Part shown: positions 1 through 10,286 of the stretch, piece after piece
Layout: each line of letters starts with the position of its first letter
How positions within the stretch are numbered: the first letter of the stretch is position 1
NCBI GenBank assembly: GCA_934182465.1
Contig: CAKPRG010000005.1
Location: forward strand, 62,001-126,000
Source of the DNA: an uncultured Clostridia bacterium
Lineage (GTDB): Bacteria; Bacillota; Clostridia; TANB77; CAG-508
Length of the DNA: 64,000 nt
Direction of reading: 5' to 3'
Notes under the pieces: model-generated
The model's database searches: none
Told to the model about the DNA's origin: nothing
The model's input: only the letters and a program-made list of their open reading frames with translations
Program-made: the position numbers and the translations under genes

Positions 1-78
1 AGAGAAATTTCATTATCAACTTGTACAGATGATTCTAGTAAGAGATTAATTATTTTAGCAAGAGAAGAGGGTCAATAA
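1..78 (+). CDS. Sortase, C-terminal end (partial at window edge)
   Basis: Only the last 25 residues are inside the window. They read REISLSTCTDDSSKRLIILA followed by REEGQ and a stop. The LSTC motif followed about ten residues later by an Arg in a hydrophobic strand is the catalytic Cys/Arg arrangement of sortases, with class B the closest fit. Sortases are membrane transpeptidases that attach surface proteins to the cell wall. The upstream part and the substrates are outside the window, so the class is an inference. Confidence 0.6.
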   Translation, partial: REISLSTCTDDSSKRLIILAREEGQ

Positions 79-112
79 AAATTAAATAATTCATAAAAAT
101 TTATAGAAATTA

Positions 113-141
113 TTGACTTTTGAATTTAAAGTTGTTATTAT
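113..141 (+). promoter_or_regulatory. Promoter of the glyQS T-box transcript
   Basis: TTGACT (113-118), a 17-base spacer and TATTAT (136-141) form a good sigma-A type promoter just upstream of the T-box leader. Confidence 0.7.
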
Positions 142-154
142 ATTAATAATTTAA

Positions 155-358
155 TAATTATGTTGAAGAAGAGGAAGTATAATAAAACTTATTTTTAGTG
201 AGTTAAAGATAGTGAAAATTTAACAATAAGAATTATATTTTGGAGCTTTGGAGTAATAAATAAAAATTAAGGTGGACTTATTTTAAGTCAATTAGGGTGG
301 AACCGCGTAAGTATAGCTTTCGTCCCTAGCAGTGTTGCTAGGTGCGAAAGCTTTTTTG
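155..358 (+). promoter_or_regulatory. T-box leader (tRNA-Gly sensing) with terminator
   Basis: The conserved T-box AGGGTGGAACCGCG is at 294-307. It is followed by a strong hairpin (AGCTTTCG at 315-322 with CGAAAGCT at 345-352) and a T-run, the terminator. The T-box sequence can form the competing antiterminator with the terminator's 5' side. The upstream part holds a stem I-like region starting GAAGAGGAAGTA. Uncharged tRNA should allow read-through into the downstream synthetase. Glycine specificity is inferred from the gene; I could not place the specifier codon with certainty. This element fills most of the gene-free stretch 79-427. Confidence 0.93.
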
Positions 359-427
359 TTTGTTTATATGCCGTAAACAAAACGAAAAACAATCGTCCCT
401 AAAGTATATTTAAAGGAGGAATGTAAA

Positions 428-1813
428 ATGGCAGTTGATTCAATGGAAAAAATTGTAAATTTATGTAAAACAAGAGGATATATTTATCCAGGTTCAGAAA
501 TATACGGAGGATTAGCAAATACATGGGATTATGGCCCTTTAGGTTCAGAATTAAAAAACAATGTTAAAGCAGCTTGGAGAAAGAAATTTATTCAAGAACA
601 ACCAAGTATAGTTGGATTAGATGCAGCTATATTAATGAATCCAGAAACTTGGGTTGCATCAGGACATGTTGGAGGATTTTCAGATCCACTTATAGATTGT
701 AAAGAATGTAAAACAAGACATAGAGCTGATAAATTAATAGAAGAATGGGCACATGAACAAGGAAACGATATGATTGCAGATGGTATGACAGACAAAGCTA
801 TGGTAGATTTTATAAATGAAAATAAAATTCCTTGTCCAAATTGTGGAAAAACAAATTTTACAGATATTAGAAAATTTAATTTAATGTTTAAAACTTTTCA
901 AGGTGTTACAGAAGATAGCACATCAGAAATATATTTAAGACCAGAAACAGCTCAAGGTATATTTGTAGATTTTAAAAGTGTACTAAGAACATCAAGAAAG
1001 AAAATGCCAATGGGTATTGCTCAAATAGGAAAAGCTTTTAGAAATGAAATTACACCTGGTAACTTTACTTTTAGAACTAGAGAATTCGAACAAATGGAAC
1101 TTGAATTTTTCTGCAAACCAGGAACAGACTTAGAATGGCATAAATATTGGAAAGATTATTGTGAAAATTGGTTATTATCATTAGGAATGAAAAAAGAAAA
1201 TATTAGATTAAGAGATCATTCACCAGAAGAATTAGTATTTTATAGCAAAGCTACAACAGATATTGAATTTGCATTCCCATTTGGTTGGGGAGAATTATGG
1301 GGAATTGCTGATAGAACAGATTATGATTTAACTCAACATATGAATCATTCAAAACAAGATTTATCATATCAAGATCCAGAAACAAATGAAAAATATGTAC
1401 CATATGTTATAGAACCATCTTTGGGAGCAGATAGAGTTGTACTTGCATTTTTATGCAATAGTTATGAAGAGCAAGATTTAGGAGAAGGAGATAAAAGAAC
1501 AGTATTACACTTACATCCTGCTTTAGCTCCATACAAAGCTGCTATATTACCTTTATCTAAAAAATTAAGTGATAAAGCAATGGAAGTATATGGAAAATTA
1601 TCTAAGAAATTTATGTGCGATTATGATGAAGCAGGAAGCATAGGTAAAAGATATAGAAGAGAAGATGAAGTTGGAACACCTTTCTGTGTTACAGTAGATT
1701 TTGAAACAGAAAATGATGGATGTGTAACAGTAAGAGATAGAGATACAATGGAACAAGTTCGTATTAGTATAGACGAAGTTGAAAATTATATAGCTTCAAA
1801 AATAGAATTCTAA
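428..1813 (+). CDS. glyQS: Glycine--tRNA ligase, single-chain alpha2 type
   Basis: Cytosolic class II enzyme that charges tRNA-Gly. The 461-residue length and the N-terminal run [19 protein letters not shown] are those of the dimeric bacterial/eukaryotic-type GlyRS rather than the alpha2beta2 form. A Cys pair (CKEC) and CPNC suggest a structural zinc site. Class II motif 2 ([21 protein letters not shown]) and motif 3 (GADR) are present, and a C-terminal anticodon-binding domain is expected from about residue 355. AAAGGAGG precedes the ATG by 9 bases. It is monocistronic, behind a T-box and followed by a terminator. Confidence 0.96.
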   Translation: MAVDSMEKIVNLCKTRGYIYPGSEIYGGLANTWDYGPLGSELKNNVKAAWRKKFIQEQPSIVGLDAAILMNPETWVASGHVGGFSDPLIDCKECKTRHRADKLIEEWAHEQGNDMIADGMTDKAMVDFINENKIPCPNCGKTNFTDIRKFNLMFKTFQGVTEDSTSEIYLRPETAQGIFVDFKSVLRTSRKKMPMGIAQIGKAFRNEITPGNFTFRTREFEQMELEFFCKPGTDLEWHKYWKDYCENWLLSLGMKKENIRLRDHSPEELVFYSKATTDIEFAFPFGWGELWGIADRTDYDLTQHMNHSKQDLSYQDPETNEKYVPYVIEPSLGADRVVLAFLCNSYEEQDLGEGDKRTVLHLHPALAPYKAAILPLSKKLSDKAMEVYGKLSKKFMCDYDEAGSIGKRYRREDEVGTPFCVTVDFETENDGCVTVRDRDTMEQVRISIDEVENYIASKIEF

Positions 1814-1819
1814 ATAATA

Positions 1820-1875
1820 AAAGTCATTATATGAAGTGAACAAATAGATTTCATTTCAATATAATGGCTTTTTTG
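1820..1875 (+). terminator. Rho-independent terminator after glyQS
   Basis: GTCATTATAT (1823-1832) pairs with ATATAATGGC (1859-1868), followed by six T. It separates glyQS from the ribosomal superoperon. Confidence 0.75.
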
Positions 1876-1895
1876 TAAAAATGTAGAAAAAATGG

Positions 1896-1924
1896 TTGAC
1901 ATTAGGAAATTTGCGTAGTATAAT
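1896..1924 (+). promoter_or_regulatory. Promoter of the S10 ribosomal superoperon
   Basis: A perfect consensus promoter: TTGACA (1896-1901), 17-base spacer, TATAAT (1919-1924). It lies about 280 bases before rpsJ, leaving a long untranslated leader. Confidence 0.88.
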
Positions 1925-1930
1925 TATTAC

Positions 1931-2190
1931 TGCGTAAGATAAAGCGAAGAAGCAGAATGTGGCTACATCTTAAATATTAAGGTGGAGGGAACTTCTGTGG
2001 AGTATGTCTTGGCTTAGACCTAGGCGATAAGTTTGATAAAAGCACATAAACTTATCCAAAGCAACTTAGAGGATTCAATATTATTTTATATTATTGATAC
2101 GAAAGATAGCCTTGGATTTAAAAATGGGGTTAAATGAAACACCAGGGTGCGTTGATAACTTGTTGTTAGCCGTAACAAATATTTTAAGGA
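1931..2190 (+). promoter_or_regulatory. Long structured 5' leader of the S10 operon
   Basis: This is about 260 untranslated bases between the promoter and rpsJ. Visible helices are GATAAGTTT (2026-2034) with AAACTTATC (2048-2056), and CCTTGG (from about 2110) with CCAGGG (to about 2146) enclosing GGGGTT/AACACC. No T-run terminator is obvious. S10 operons are autoregulated through leader RNA in several bacteria, so a ribosomal-protein binding leader is plausible, but the ligand cannot be told from sequence. With the terminator and promoter it accounts for the gene-free stretch 1814-2201. Confidence 0.45.
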
Positions 2191-2201
2191 GGGAAAATTA
2201 A

Positions 2202-2531
2202 ATGGCAACATCAAACACAAAAGTAGGAAGCGATAAAATCAGAATTAGATTAAAAGCTTACGATTATGTTGTTTTAGATCAGTCTGCTGAAAAAATAGTA
2301 GATACTGCTAAAAGAACAGGAGCTAAAGTTTCTGGTCCAGTTCCACTTCCAACAGAAAAAGAAATCGTAACAATTTTACGTTCTCCACACAAACACAAAG
2401 ATTCAAGAGAACAATTTGAAATGAGAACACACAAAAGAGTTATTGATATTCTTTATCCAACACAAAAAACAGTTGATAGCTTAATGAAATTAGAGTTACC
2501 AGCAGGTGTTGATATCGAAATCAAATTATAA
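2202..2531 (+). CDS. rpsJ: 30S ribosomal protein S10
   Basis: Small-subunit protein, also the NusE partner in antitermination. Family signatures are [26 protein letters not shown] and [20 protein letters not shown]. At 109 residues it is slightly longer than the usual 102-103 because of an extra N-terminal MATSNTK. GGAGGG lies 9 bases before the ATG. It is the first gene of the superoperon. Confidence 0.98.
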   Translation: MATSNTKVGSDKIRIRLKAYDYVVLDQSAEKIVDTAKRTGAKVSGPVPLPTEKEIVTILRSPHKHKDSREQFEMRTHKRVIDILYPTQKTVDSLMKLELPAGVDIEIKL

Positions 2532-2593
2532 TTTATCAAACAAACCAAGCTAGTTTACCTATGAATTAGCCAATAGTTAGGAGGAATTTTAGA

Positions 2594-3226
2594 ATGAAAA
2601 CATTAATAGGAAAAAAAGTAGGAATGACACAAATCTTTGATGAAAAAGGAAATGTAGTTCCAGTCACAGTTATAGAAGCTGGTCCATGCAGCGTTGTTCA
2701 AGTTAAAACAGTTGAAACAGATGGATACGATGCAATCCAATTAGGATTTGGAGCAGTAAAAGAAAGCAAAGTAAACAAACCAGTTAAAGGTCATTTTGCA
2801 AAAGCAAAAGTTACTCCAATGAAACATTTAAGAGAATTCAGAGTAGCTGAAGTATCTTCAGTAAAAGTTGGAGATGAAATAAAAGTTGATGCATTTGTAT
2901 CAGGCGATAGCGTTGATATTCAAGGTATCTCAAAAGGAAAAGGATTCCAAGGCGTAATCAAACGTCATGGTCAATCAAGAGGACCAATGGGACATGGTTC
3001 TATGTATCATAGAAGACCAGGTTCAATGGGACCAACATCAACTCCAGGTAGAGTATTTAAAGGTAAAAAACTTCCAGGACATATGGGTGTTGAAACAGTT
3101 ACAATACAAAACCTACAAGTTGTTGCAGTAGATTTAGACAAAAATGCACTTTTAGTAAAAGGTAGCGTACCAGGAAATAAAGGAAGCATTTTAAAAATAA
3201 AAACTAGCGTAAAAGCATCTAAATAG
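2594..3226 (+). CDS. rplC: 50S ribosomal protein L3
   Basis: Early-assembly 23S rRNA binding protein, 210 residues, full length. Starts [19 protein letters not shown] and carries the central [12 protein letters not shown] loop and the RRPGSMG motif that reaches toward the peptidyl-transferase centre. TAGGAGGAA precedes the ATG. Second gene in the S10 operon, in canonical order. Confidence 0.98.
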   Translation: MKTLIGKKVGMTQIFDEKGNVVPVTVIEAGPCSVVQVKTVETDGYDAIQLGFGAVKESKVNKPVKGHFAKAKVTPMKHLREFRVAEVSSVKVGDEIKVDAFVSGDSVDIQGISKGKGFQGVIKRHGQSRGPMGHGSMYHRRPGSMGPTSTPGRVFKGKKLPGHMGVETVTIQNLQVVAVDLDKNALLVKGSVPGNKGSILKIKTSVKASK

Positions 3227-3246
3227 AAGGAAGGAGGAAAAGAAGA

Positions 3247-3870
3247 ATGCCTAAGGTAGATGTATATAATGTAGAAGGTAAAAAAGTTAGCGATGTAGAA
3301 TTAAAAGAAGAAATCTTTGGAATTGAACCAAACGAAGCTATTGTACATAGCGTTTTAGTTAACTACTTAGCTAATCAAAGACAAGGTACACAAAGCACAA
3401 AAACAAGAGCAGAAGTTAGAGGCGGTGGAAGAAAACCTTGGAGACAAAAAGGAACAGGTAGAGCAAGACAAGGTTCTATTAGAGCTCCACAATGGATTAA
3501 AGGTGGTATTGCATTAGGACCAAAACCACGTTCATACAAATACAGAGTAAATAAGAAAGAAAAACAATTAGCAATTAAATCATTATTAAGCTCAAAAGTT
3601 TTAGAAAATGATTTAGTAGTTGTTGATAAATTTGATTTCAAAGAAATCAAAACAAAACAAATGGCAGTAGCTATGAAAAACTTAAAAGTTGAAGACAAAG
3701 CTTTAGTTGTAATTCCAGAAAAGAATGAAAATGTTCAAAAATCAACAAGAAACTTAGAAGGTGTTAGAACAAGCTCAGTTGCAACATTAAATGTTTTTGA
3801 TTTATTAAAACATAAAAAATTAGTTTTAACAGTAGATGCTGTTAAGAAAATAGAGGAGGTGTATGCTTAA
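3247..3870 (+). CDS. rplD: 50S ribosomal protein L4
   Basis: 23S rRNA binding protein whose extended loop lines the exit tunnel. 207 residues. The loop signature [19 protein letters not shown] is near residue 60. L4 is the autoregulator of the S10 operon in Gammaproteobacteria; nothing here shows whether that holds in this organism. AAGGAGGAAAAG precedes the ATG. It ends one base before the preferred rplW start. Confidence 0.98.
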   Translation: MPKVDVYNVEGKKVSDVELKEEIFGIEPNEAIVHSVLVNYLANQRQGTQSTKTRAEVRGGGRKPWRQKGTGRARQGSIRAPQWIKGGIALGPKPRSYKYRVNKKEKQLAIKSLLSSKVLENDLVVVDKFDFKEIKTKQMAVAMKNLKVEDKALVVIPEKNENVQKSTRNLEGVRTSSVATLNVFDLLKHKKLVLTVDAVKKIEEVYA

Positions 3871-3871
3871 G

Positions 3872-4219
3872 ATGGTAGCAGAAGATATTATATTAGCTCC
3901 AGTTGTTACTGAAAGAAGTAGCATGGATATGCAAGAAGGAAAATACACTTTCAAAGTTGCAAAAAAAGCAACAAAAGTTGATATTAAAAATGCAGTAGAA
4001 AAATTATTTGAAGTAAAAGTATTAAATGTAAATACAATTACTGTAAAAGGAAAAGCAAAAAGAGTTGGAGTACACCAAGGTAGAACTTCAGACTGGAAAA
4101 AAGCTATCGTAACAATCGATACTAATGTTTCAGAAAAAAGTTATTTAGGAAAAGGTGGAAAAGCTGTTAAAATTACTAAGAAATACAAAGATTCAATTGA
4201 TGAATTTATGGGAGCTTAG
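3872..4219 (+). CDS. rplW: 50S ribosomal protein L23
   Basis: Protein at the tunnel exit where trigger factor and SRP dock. The chosen ATG (3872) gives 115 residues beginning [17 protein letters not shown], matching the family start. It lies 11 bases after GAGGAGGT (3853-3860), which is inside the end of rplD. An in-frame ATG at 3863 would be only two bases from that site and is less likely. The C-terminus is about 15 residues longer than in many L23 proteins. Confidence 0.96.
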   Translation: MVAEDIILAPVVTERSSMDMQEGKYTFKVAKKATKVDIKNAVEKLFEVKVLNVNTITVKGKAKRVGVHQGRTSDWKKAIVTIDTNVSEKSYLGKGGKAVKITKKYKDSIDEFMGA

Positions 4220-4283
4220 TTAGAACGAAAAAAATTATCGGGAAATAACCCGGACAATAAATATTAAAAGGAGAGAAAATAAA

Positions 4284-5111
4284 ATGGGAATTAAACATTA
4301 TAGACCATATACACCATCAAGAAGAAATATGACTTCTTCAACATTTGAAGAAATAACAAAGAAAACTCCTGAAAAATCTTTATTACAAGTTAAAAAGAAA
4401 AATGCAGGTAGAAATTCTTATGGTAGAATTACTGTTAGACACCAAGGTGGTGGAAACAGACAAAAATATAGAGTAATCGATTTTAAAAGACAAAAAGATG
4501 ATATGGAAGCAACAGTTATTGGTATCGAATACGATCCAAACAGAAGTGCTAATATCGCTTTAATCCAATATGAAGATGGAACAAAAGCTTATATCTTAGC
4601 TCCTCAAAAATTAACTGATGGAGACAAAGTTGTTTCAGGACCAAACGCAGATATCAAACCAGGTAACTGCTTACCAATCGAAAACATTCCAGTTGGTACA
4701 ATGATTCACAATATTGAATTAAACCCAGGTCAAGGTGGAAAATTAGTAAGAAGTGCTGGTCAAGAAGCTCAATTAATGGCTAAAGAAGGTGCTTATGCAC
4801 ATGTTAGATTACCATCTGGAGAAATGAGATTAATCTCAATCAGATGTAGAGCTACTATTGGTACAATAGGAAACACAGATCATGAAAATATTAAATTAGG
4901 TAAAGCTGGTAGAACAAGACACTTAGGAATTAGACCTACAGTAAGAGGTTCTGTTATGAACCCTAACGATCACCCTCATGGTGGTGGTGAAGGTAGAGCA
5001 CCAGTTGGACACGCTGGACCATTAACTCCTTGGGGTAAACCAGCTCTTGGATATAAGACAAGAAATAAGAAAAAACAAACAAACAAATTTATCGTAAAGA
5101 GAAGAAAATAA
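4284..5111 (+). CDS. rplB: 50S ribosomal protein L2
   Basis: Highly conserved 23S rRNA protein needed for subunit association and peptidyl-transferase assembly. 275 residues, full length. Signatures include [16 protein letters not shown] and the C-terminal [11 protein letters not shown] and [13 protein letters not shown] segments. AAAGGAGAG precedes the ATG. The region before it holds a small GGG/CCC hairpin (about 4238-4256) of unknown role. Confidence 0.98.
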   Translation: MGIKHYRPYTPSRRNMTSSTFEEITKKTPEKSLLQVKKKNAGRNSYGRITVRHQGGGNRQKYRVIDFKRQKDDMEATVIGIEYDPNRSANIALIQYEDGTKAYILAPQKLTDGDKVVSGPNADIKPGNCLPIENIPVGTMIHNIELNPGQGGKLVRSAGQEAQLMAKEGAYAHVRLPSGEMRLISIRCRATIGTIGNTDHENIKLGKAGRTRHLGIRPTVRGSVMNPNDHPHGGGEGRAPVGHAGPLTPWGKPALGYKTRNKKKQTNKFIVKRRK

Positions 5112-5157
5112 TACGAAATTGATAAAGATAGAATTCCTGAAAGGAGGAAAATAAAAA

Positions 5158-5433
5158 ATGTCAAGATCAAGCAAGAAAAAACCTTATGTAGCTCCAGAAT
5201 TATTAAAAAGAGTTGAAGCTATGAATGAAACAGGAAAAAAAGAAGTATTAAAAACATGGTCAAGAGCATCTACAATCTACCCACAAATGGTAGGACACAC
5301 AATAGCTGTTCATGATGGAAGAAAACATGTTCCTATATATATTTCAGAAGAAATGATTGGTCATAAATTAGGAGAATTTGCTCCTACAAGAACATTTAAA
5401 GGACACGCTGGAGACAAAACAACAAAAAAATAA
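5158..5433 (+). CDS. rpsS: 30S ribosomal protein S19
   Basis: Head protein of the 30S subunit, near the A-site tRNA. 91 residues. [20 protein letters not shown], the [21 protein letters not shown] core and the [17 protein letters not shown]-terminal motif are all present. AAAGGAGG precedes the ATG. Confidence 0.98.
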   Translation: MSRSSKKKPYVAPELLKRVEAMNETGKKEVLKTWSRASTIYPQMVGHTIAVHDGRKHVPIYISEEMIGHKLGEFAPTRTFKGHAGDKTTKK

Positions 5434-5453
5434 AATAAGGGGAGGAAATAACC

Positions 5454-5813
5454 GTGGAAGAAAAGCAAGCTCAAGTAGCAGAAGCAAGAGCAACTCTTAG
5501 TTATGCAAGAATTTCAGCTAGAAAAGTTAAAATAGTTGCAGACTTAATGAGAGGCAAAAAAGTAGATGAAGCATTAAATATTGCAAAATTTGCTCCAAAA
5601 GCTTCAAGTGAAATATTAGAAAAGTTATTAAAATCAGCTATAGCTAATGCTGAAAACAATCACTTTATGAATAGAGCTAACCTATATGTTGCAGAGATTT
5701 ATGCAAATCAAGGTCCTACATTAAAGAGAATTAGACCAGCAGCAAAAGGTTCAGCTGTTAGAATTAGAAAAAGAACAAGTCATATAACAATCGTTTTAAG
5801 AGAGAGTAAATAA
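5454..5813 (+). CDS. rplV: 50S ribosomal protein L22
   Basis: Exit-tunnel protein that contacts all 23S rRNA domains. 119 residues. The start is a GTG after GGGGAGGAAATAACC. An N-terminal extension ([11 protein letters not shown]) precedes the conserved [20 protein letters not shown]. The beta-hairpin region near [19 protein letters not shown] is intact; this is where macrolide-resistance changes occur in other species. Confidence 0.97.
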   Translation: MEEKQAQVAEARATLSYARISARKVKIVADLMRGKKVDEALNIAKFAPKASSEILEKLLKSAIANAENNHFMNRANLYVAEIYANQGPTLKRIRPAAKGSAVRIRKRTSHITIVLRESK

Positions 5814-5836
5814 AAAGAAAGGAGGATATTTACGAC

Positions 5837-6499
5837 ATGGGACAAAAAGTTCATCCAAATGGAATTAGAGTAGGTGTTATAAAAGATTGGAGTTCAAAAT
5901 GGTATGCAGATTCAAAGAACTTCAGTGATTACCTAGTTGAAGACCAAAAAATTCGTAAATATGTTAAACAAAAACTATTTATTAGTGGAATTTCAAAAAT
6001 TGAAATAGAAAGAACTGCTAAATTTGTTAAAGTAAATGTTTACACAGCAAAACCAGGTTTAGTAATTGGTAAAGGTGGAGCACTTTCTGAAGAATTAAAA
6101 GCAGAATTAGAAAAAATGATTAACAAAGATGTTAATTTAAATATTGTAGAGGTTAAAAATGTTGATACAGATGCACAATTAGTTGCAGAAAACATTGCTA
6201 ACCAACTTGAAAGAAGAATCTCTTTCAGAAGAGCAATGAAACAATGTATGCAAAAAGCAATGAAAGCTGGAGCATTAGGTATCAAAACATCAGTATCAGG
6301 AAGATTAGGTGGTGCTGATATGGCTAGAACAGAATTCTACAAAGAAGGTACTATACCACTTCAAACTTTAAGAGCAGATATCGATTATGGATTCTATGAA
6401 GCTGATACAACTTATGGAAAAATAGGTGTAAAAGTTTGGATTTATAAAGGTGAAGTTCTTAAAGCTAAGAAAGAAGTTGCAAAAGGAGGTAGAGACTAA
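5837..6499 (+). CDS. rpsC: 30S ribosomal protein S3
   Basis: mRNA-entry-channel protein. 220 residues. N-terminal [18 protein letters not shown], type II KH domain around GLVIGKGG (about residue 75) and the C-terminal [17 protein letters not shown] motif are all present. The TAA stop overlaps the rplP ATG by one base, indicating translational coupling. Confidence 0.98.
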   Translation: MGQKVHPNGIRVGVIKDWSSKWYADSKNFSDYLVEDQKIRKYVKQKLFISGISKIEIERTAKFVKVNVYTAKPGLVIGKGGALSEELKAELEKMINKDVNLNIVEVKNVDTDAQLVAENIANQLERRISFRRAMKQCMQKAMKAGALGIKTSVSGRLGGADMARTEFYKEGTIPLQTLRADIDYGFYEADTTYGKIGVKVWIYKGEVLKAKKEVAKGGRD

Positions 6500-6930
6500 T
6501 GCCAGTAATGCCAAAAAGATCAAAATATAGAAAACAACAAAAAGGTAGAAACAGAGGATATGCTACAAGAGGAAATGTAGTAAATGAAGGTGAATATGGA
6601 TTACAAGCTACTACTGCTGGATGGATTAAAGCTAACCAAATAGAAGCTGCCAGAGTTGCAATGACACGTTATATTAAAAGAGGTGGAAAAGTTTGGATAA
6701 AAGTTTTCCCAGATAAACCAGTAACAAGCAAACCAGCTGGTACTCGTATGGGTAAAGGTAAAGGAGCTCCAGAATATTGGGTAGCTGTTGTAAAACCAGG
6801 AAGAGTTATGTTTGAAATAGCAGGTGTACCTGAAGAAACAGCTAGAGAAGCTTTAAGATTAGCAGCTCATAAATTACCTGTTCAAACAAAATTTGTAAAA
6901 AGAGAAACTGAAATAGGTGGTGATGAGTAG
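6499..6930 (+). CDS. rplP: 50S ribosomal protein L16
   Basis: Large-subunit protein near the A-site tRNA elbow. 143 residues. [14 protein letters not shown] and [20 protein letters not shown] are diagnostic. The ATG overlaps the rpsC stop, with AAGGAGGTAGAG inside rpsC. A second in-frame ATG at 6508 (MPKRSK) is possible, but the first is better spaced. Confidence 0.98.
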   Translation: MPVMPKRSKYRKQQKGRNRGYATRGNVVNEGEYGLQATTAGWIKANQIEAARVAMTRYIKRGGKVWIKVFPDKPVTSKPAGTRMGKGKGAPEYWVAVVKPGRVMFEIAGVPEETAREALRLAAHKLPVQTKFVKRETEIGGDE

Positions 6931-6931
6931 A

Positions 6932-7132
6932 ATGAAAAATACTAAAATTAAAGAAATGACTTCACCAGAGCTTGAAAAAGAGCTAAGTGAATTAAAAACA
7001 GAACTATTTAAGTTAAAATTCTCTCTAGCAACAAACGGATTAGACAATCCTTTAAAAGTAAGAGAAGTAAAAAGAAATATTGCTAGAATAAAAACAGAAT
7101 TAAGACAAAGAGAGTTAAACGGAAATAAATAA
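6932..7132 (+). CDS. rpmC: 50S ribosomal protein L29
   Basis: Small helical protein at the tunnel exit. The ATG at 6932 gives 66 residues starting MKNTKIKEMTSPELEKEL, the family length and start. The near-perfect ribosome site AGGTGGTGAT (6915-6924) sits seven bases upstream, inside the end of rplP. Upstream in-frame GTG and ATG codons fall inside that site and are unlikely starts. Confidence 0.96.
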   Translation: MKNTKIKEMTSPELEKELSELKTELFKLKFSLATNGLDNPLKVREVKRNIARIKTELRQRELNGNK

Positions 7133-7153
7133 TTAAGAAAGGAGTAATCCCTA

Positions 7154-7417
7154 ATGGAAGAAAGAAATCTTCGTAAATCAATGATTGGTACAGTTGTTTC
7201 TGATAAAATGGACAAAACAGTAGTTGTTGCAGTAGAAACAAGTGAAAGACATGAAATATATGGAAAAACAGTTAAAAGAACTTATAAATTAAAAGCTCAT
7301 GACGAAGAAAACATCTGCAAAGCTGGAGATAAAGTTGAAGTTATGGAAACAAGACCTTTATCAAAAGATAAAAGATGGAGAGTAGTAAGAGTTGTTGAAA
7401 AGGCTATTATTAAATAA
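7154..7417 (+). CDS. rpsQ: 30S ribosomal protein S17
   Basis: 16S rRNA binding protein of the 30S body, OB fold, 87 residues. [19 protein letters not shown] and [18 protein letters not shown] are the family signatures. GAAAGGAG precedes the ATG. Confidence 0.98.
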   Translation: MEERNLRKSMIGTVVSDKMDKTVVVAVETSERHEIYGKTVKRTYKLKAHDEENICKAGDKVEVMETRPLSKDKRWRVVRVVEKAIIK

Positions 7418-7460
7418 GTTCAAAACAAAATTCAAAAGTAAGAAAAAGGAGGACTAAACA

Positions 7461-7829
7461 ATGGTACAGCAACAAAGTAGATTAAAAGTTGCCGATAACA
7501 CAGGTGCAAGAGAATTAATGTGCATTAGATGTTTAGGTGGATCACATAGAAAATATGCCGAAATAGGAGATGTTATAGTTGCTTCTGTAAAATCAGCTAC
7601 ACCAGGTGGAGTTGTTAAAAAAGGTGAAGTTGTAAAAGCAGTTGTTGTAAGAAGCAAAAAAGGTGCTAGACGTGCTGATGGTTCTTATGTTAAATTTGAT
7701 GAAAATGCAGCAGTTATCATCCGTGAAGATGGTACACCAAAAGGAACTCGTATATTCGGACCAGTAGCTAGAGAATTAAGAGATAAAGATTATATGAAAA
7801 TATTATCTTTAGCTCCAGAAGTTTTATAA
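7461..7829 (+). CDS. rplN: 50S ribosomal protein L14
   Basis: Intersubunit-face protein and docking site for silencing factor RsfS. 122 residues, full length. [20 protein letters not shown], the [12 protein letters not shown] core and [13 protein letters not shown] near the C-terminus are canonical. AAAGGAGG precedes the ATG. Confidence 0.98.
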   Translation: MVQQQSRLKVADNTGARELMCIRCLGGSHRKYAEIGDVIVASVKSATPGGVVKKGEVVKAVVVRSKKGARRADGSYVKFDENAAVIIREDGTPKGTRIFGPVARELRDKDYMKILSLAPEVL

Positions 7830-7890
7830 TTAATAAAATTTAAAAGAACAAATTTATAAATAAAACCCAAAAGAAATAGAGGTGAATAAA

Positions 7891-8199
7891 TTGAGAATAA
7901 AAAAAGGTGATACAGTTAAGATTTTATCTGGAAATGATAAAGGAAAAACTGGAGAAGTTTTAAGTGTTATACCAAAAACAAACAAAATAGTTGTTAAAGG
8001 TGTTAATATAAGAAAAAAACATATCAAACCTAGAAAACAAGGTGAAGAAGGTGGAATTATTTCTGCTGAATGTGCAATACATAGTGCTAAAGCTAATGTT
8101 GTTTGCCCAAAATGTGGAAAAGCTACAAAAATCGGATATGTTGAAGAAAAAGGCGAAAAAGTTCGTGTTTGCAAAAAATGTGGTGCAAAAATAAAATAA
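7891..8199 (+). CDS. rplX: 50S ribosomal protein L24 (TTG start)
   Basis: Assembly-initiator protein with a KOW motif (RIKKGDTVKILSGNDKGKTG). The TTG at 7891 gives 102 residues beginning MRIKKGDTV, the usual family start. GAGGTGA (7879-7885) lies five bases upstream. A GTG at 7882 is inside that ribosome site and is rejected. CPKCGK and CKKCG near the C-terminus form a four-Cys zinc ribbon, common in Bacillota L24. Confidence 0.95.
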   Translation: MRIKKGDTVKILSGNDKGKTGEVLSVIPKTNKIVVKGVNIRKKHIKPRKQGEEGGIISAECAIHSAKANVVCPKCGKATKIGYVEEKGEKVRVCKKCGAKIK

Positions 8200-8242
8200 T
8201 AAATTAAGAGATAAAAAGTATGTGAAAGGAGGAACTAAGTAA

Positions 8243-8782
8243 ATGGAAATACTTAGAGAACAATACGAAAAAGAAGTAGTTCCAGCATTAATGAAAAAAT
8301 TTAACTATACTTCAGTTATGCAAGTTCCAAAGTTAGAGAAGATAGTTATTAATATCGGTTTAGGAGAAACAAAAGACAATCCTAAAGCATTAGATAATGC
8401 TATGAACGACTTAAGCTTAATTACAGGTCAAAAACCTATAATAACAAAAGCAAGAAAATCAATAGCAGCTTTTAAATTAAGAGAAGGTGCAAAAATTGGA
8501 TGTAAAGTAACTTTAAGAGCTGGAAAAATGTATGATTTTGCTTACAAATTATTTAATGTAGCTCTTCCAAGAGTTAGAGATTTCAGAGGAGTTTCAGGAA
8601 ATTCTTTTGATGGAAGAGGAAATTATTCAATGGGTATTAAAGAACAATTAATATTCCCAGAAATCGAATATGATAAAATAGACAAATTAAGAGGTATGGA
8701 CATTATATTTGTAACAACAGCTAAAAGTGATGAAGAAGCTAAAGAATTACTTACACTTTTAGGAATGCCATTTAAAAACTAA
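8243..8782 (+). CDS. rplE: 50S ribosomal protein L5
   Basis: 5S rRNA and P-site tRNA contacting protein. 179 residues. [36 protein letters not shown] and the [20 protein letters not shown] loop are diagnostic. AAAGGAGG precedes the ATG. Confidence 0.98.
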   Translation: MEILREQYEKEVVPALMKKFNYTSVMQVPKLEKIVINIGLGETKDNPKALDNAMNDLSLITGQKPIITKARKSIAAFKLREGAKIGCKVTLRAGKMYDFAYKLFNVALPRVRDFRGVSGNSFDGRGNYSMGIKEQLIFPEIEYDKIDKLRGMDIIFVTTAKSDEEAKELLTLLGMPFKN

Positions 8783-8858
8783 GTTAAAAAATAACGAATA
8801 AACTTAGTAACCTGTGCAATTAAATTTGCAAAGATTTATTTTAAGAAAGGAGTCTCAA

Positions 8859-9044
8859 ATGGCTAAAAAATCATTAAAAGTTAAATGTGCAAAACCACAA
8901 AAATATGCAACAAGAGAATATAATAGATGCAAACTTTGTGGAAGACCACATGCTTATATTAGAAAATATGGCATCTGCCGTGTTTGCTTTAGAGAATTAG
9001 CACATAAAGGAGAAATTCCTGGCGTAAAAAAAGCAAGCTGGTAA
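8859..9044 (+). CDS. rpsZ: 30S ribosomal protein S14, zinc-binding type Z
   Basis: The 61-residue short form of S14 starts [10 protein letters not shown] at the ATG after [28 protein letters not shown] supplies the C-X2-C...C-X2-C zinc site that defines the C+ form. A longer in-frame extension to 8814 has no ribosome site. Genomes with only the C+ form cannot use a zinc-free S14; whether a second copy exists elsewhere is unknown. Confidence 0.97.
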   Translation: MAKKSLKVKCAKPQKYATREYNRCKLCGRPHAYIRKYGICRVCFRELAHKGEIPGVKKASW

Positions 9045-9124
9045 AATGCTTTTGCCAATAATGCTTTATAGCAAAAGAATGTAAAAACATTCTAAAATAA
9101 AATATAAAGAAGGAGGGTAAAAAC

Positions 9125-9523
9125 GTGAATATAACTGACCCAATAGCAGATATGTTAACAAGAATAAGAAATGCAAATAGCGCAAAATTCAAAACAGTTG
9201 ATGTTCCAACATCTAAAATGAAAAAAGCTATTGCAGAAACATTACTTGAAGAAGGATATATAAAAGCTTTTGATGAAATAGAAGATGGTGCTCAAGGAAT
9301 CATTAGAATTACTTTAAAATATGATGAGAAAGGTAACAGAGTAATTGATGGATTAAGAAGAATCAGTAAACCTGGTTTAAGAATTTATGCTTCAAAAGAC
9401 GAATTACCAAGAGTATTAAATGGTTTAGGAATAGCATTAATTTCTACATCAAAAGGTATTATGACAGATAAAAAAGCTAGAGAACTAGGTATAGGCGGAG
9501 AAGTTTTAGCTTATGTTTGGTAG
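9125..9523 (+). CDS. rpsH: 30S ribosomal protein S8
   Basis: Central-domain 16S rRNA binder and the translational repressor of the spc operon in E. coli. 132 residues. The GTG start gives [18 protein letters not shown], the family N-terminus; GGAGGG precedes it. The C-terminal [18 protein letters not shown] and GGEVLAYVW motifs are intact. Confidence 0.98.
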   Translation: MNITDPIADMLTRIRNANSAKFKTVDVPTSKMKKAIAETLLEEGYIKAFDEIEDGAQGIIRITLKYDEKGNRVIDGLRRISKPGLRIYASKDELPRVLNGLGIALISTSKGIMTDKKARELGIGGEVLAYVW

Positions 9524-9609
9524 TTTCTAAATTAAGATATGGCGAAAAAATTTGAAAAACTTCAAATTTTAATTAACCAAATATATAATTAAAGAAGGAG
9601 GATACTTAA

Positions 9610-10149
9610 ATGTCTAGAATAGGAAATAAACCTATTACAGTACCAGAAGGTGTTGAAGTTAAAATAGATGGTCAAAACCTTACTGTAAAAGGACCTAAAG
9701 GAACATTAACAAGAGAAATTCATAAAAATATGAAAGTAAATCTTGAAGGAAATGTTCTTACAGTAGTAAGACCAAATGATGAACCAGCTAACAAAAGTTT
9801 ACATGGTTTAACAAGAACATTAGTTAATAATATGATTGAAGGAACACTTCATGGATTTGAAAGAAAATTAGAAGTAAATGGTGTTGGATATAGAGCACAA
9901 AAACAAGGAAATAAATTAGTTTTAACTCTAGGATATTCACATCCAGTTGAAATGGAAGCACCAGAAGGAATCACTTTTGATGTTCCAAATGCAAACGAAA
10001 TTATTGTAAAAGGTATAGATAAAGAAGTTGTTGGTCAAACAGCAGCTGTTATCAGAACAAAAAGACCACCTGAAGTTTATAGAGGTAAAGGTATTAAATA
10101 TGCTGAAGAAGTTATTAGACGTAAGGAAGGTAAAGCTGGTAAAAAATAA
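9610..10149 (+). CDS. rplF: 50S ribosomal protein L6
   Basis: Protein near the GTPase-associated centre. 179 residues. [17 protein letters not shown], the [10 protein letters not shown] and TLGYSHPVE repeats and [14 protein letters not shown] at the C-terminus are canonical. GGAGG lies close to the ATG. It is followed by an unusual long inverted repeat before rplR. Confidence 0.98.
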   Translation: MSRIGNKPITVPEGVEVKIDGQNLTVKGPKGTLTREIHKNMKVNLEGNVLTVVRPNDEPANKSLHGLTRTLVNNMIEGTLHGFERKLEVNGVGYRAQKQGNKLVLTLGYSHPVEMEAPEGITFDVPNANEIIVKGIDKEVVGQTAAVIRTKRPPEVYRGKGIKYAEEVIRRKEGKAGKK

Positions 10150-10203
10150 AATTTAAACCAGATATAAATTAATTTTTTAAATGTTCAGGTTATGTGTAAG
10201 CTT

Positions 10204-10260
10204 TAGGGGGTATATTTAATCCCTTAAAGAAATATACTAAAGGGATTAGATATACCCCTA
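10204..10260 (+). repeat. Long inverted repeat between rplF and rplR
   Basis: TAGGGGG...ATCCCTT (10204-10225) is mirrored by AAGGGAT...CCCCTA (about 10239-10260), giving a stem of about 22 bp with one bulged G and one mismatch. No T-run follows on either strand, so it is not a normal terminator. It may be an mRNA processing or pausing hairpin, or the remnant of a small mobile palindrome. Confidence 0.7.
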
Positions 10261-10286
10261 GAAGTAAAACCTAGAAAGGAGAAAAA

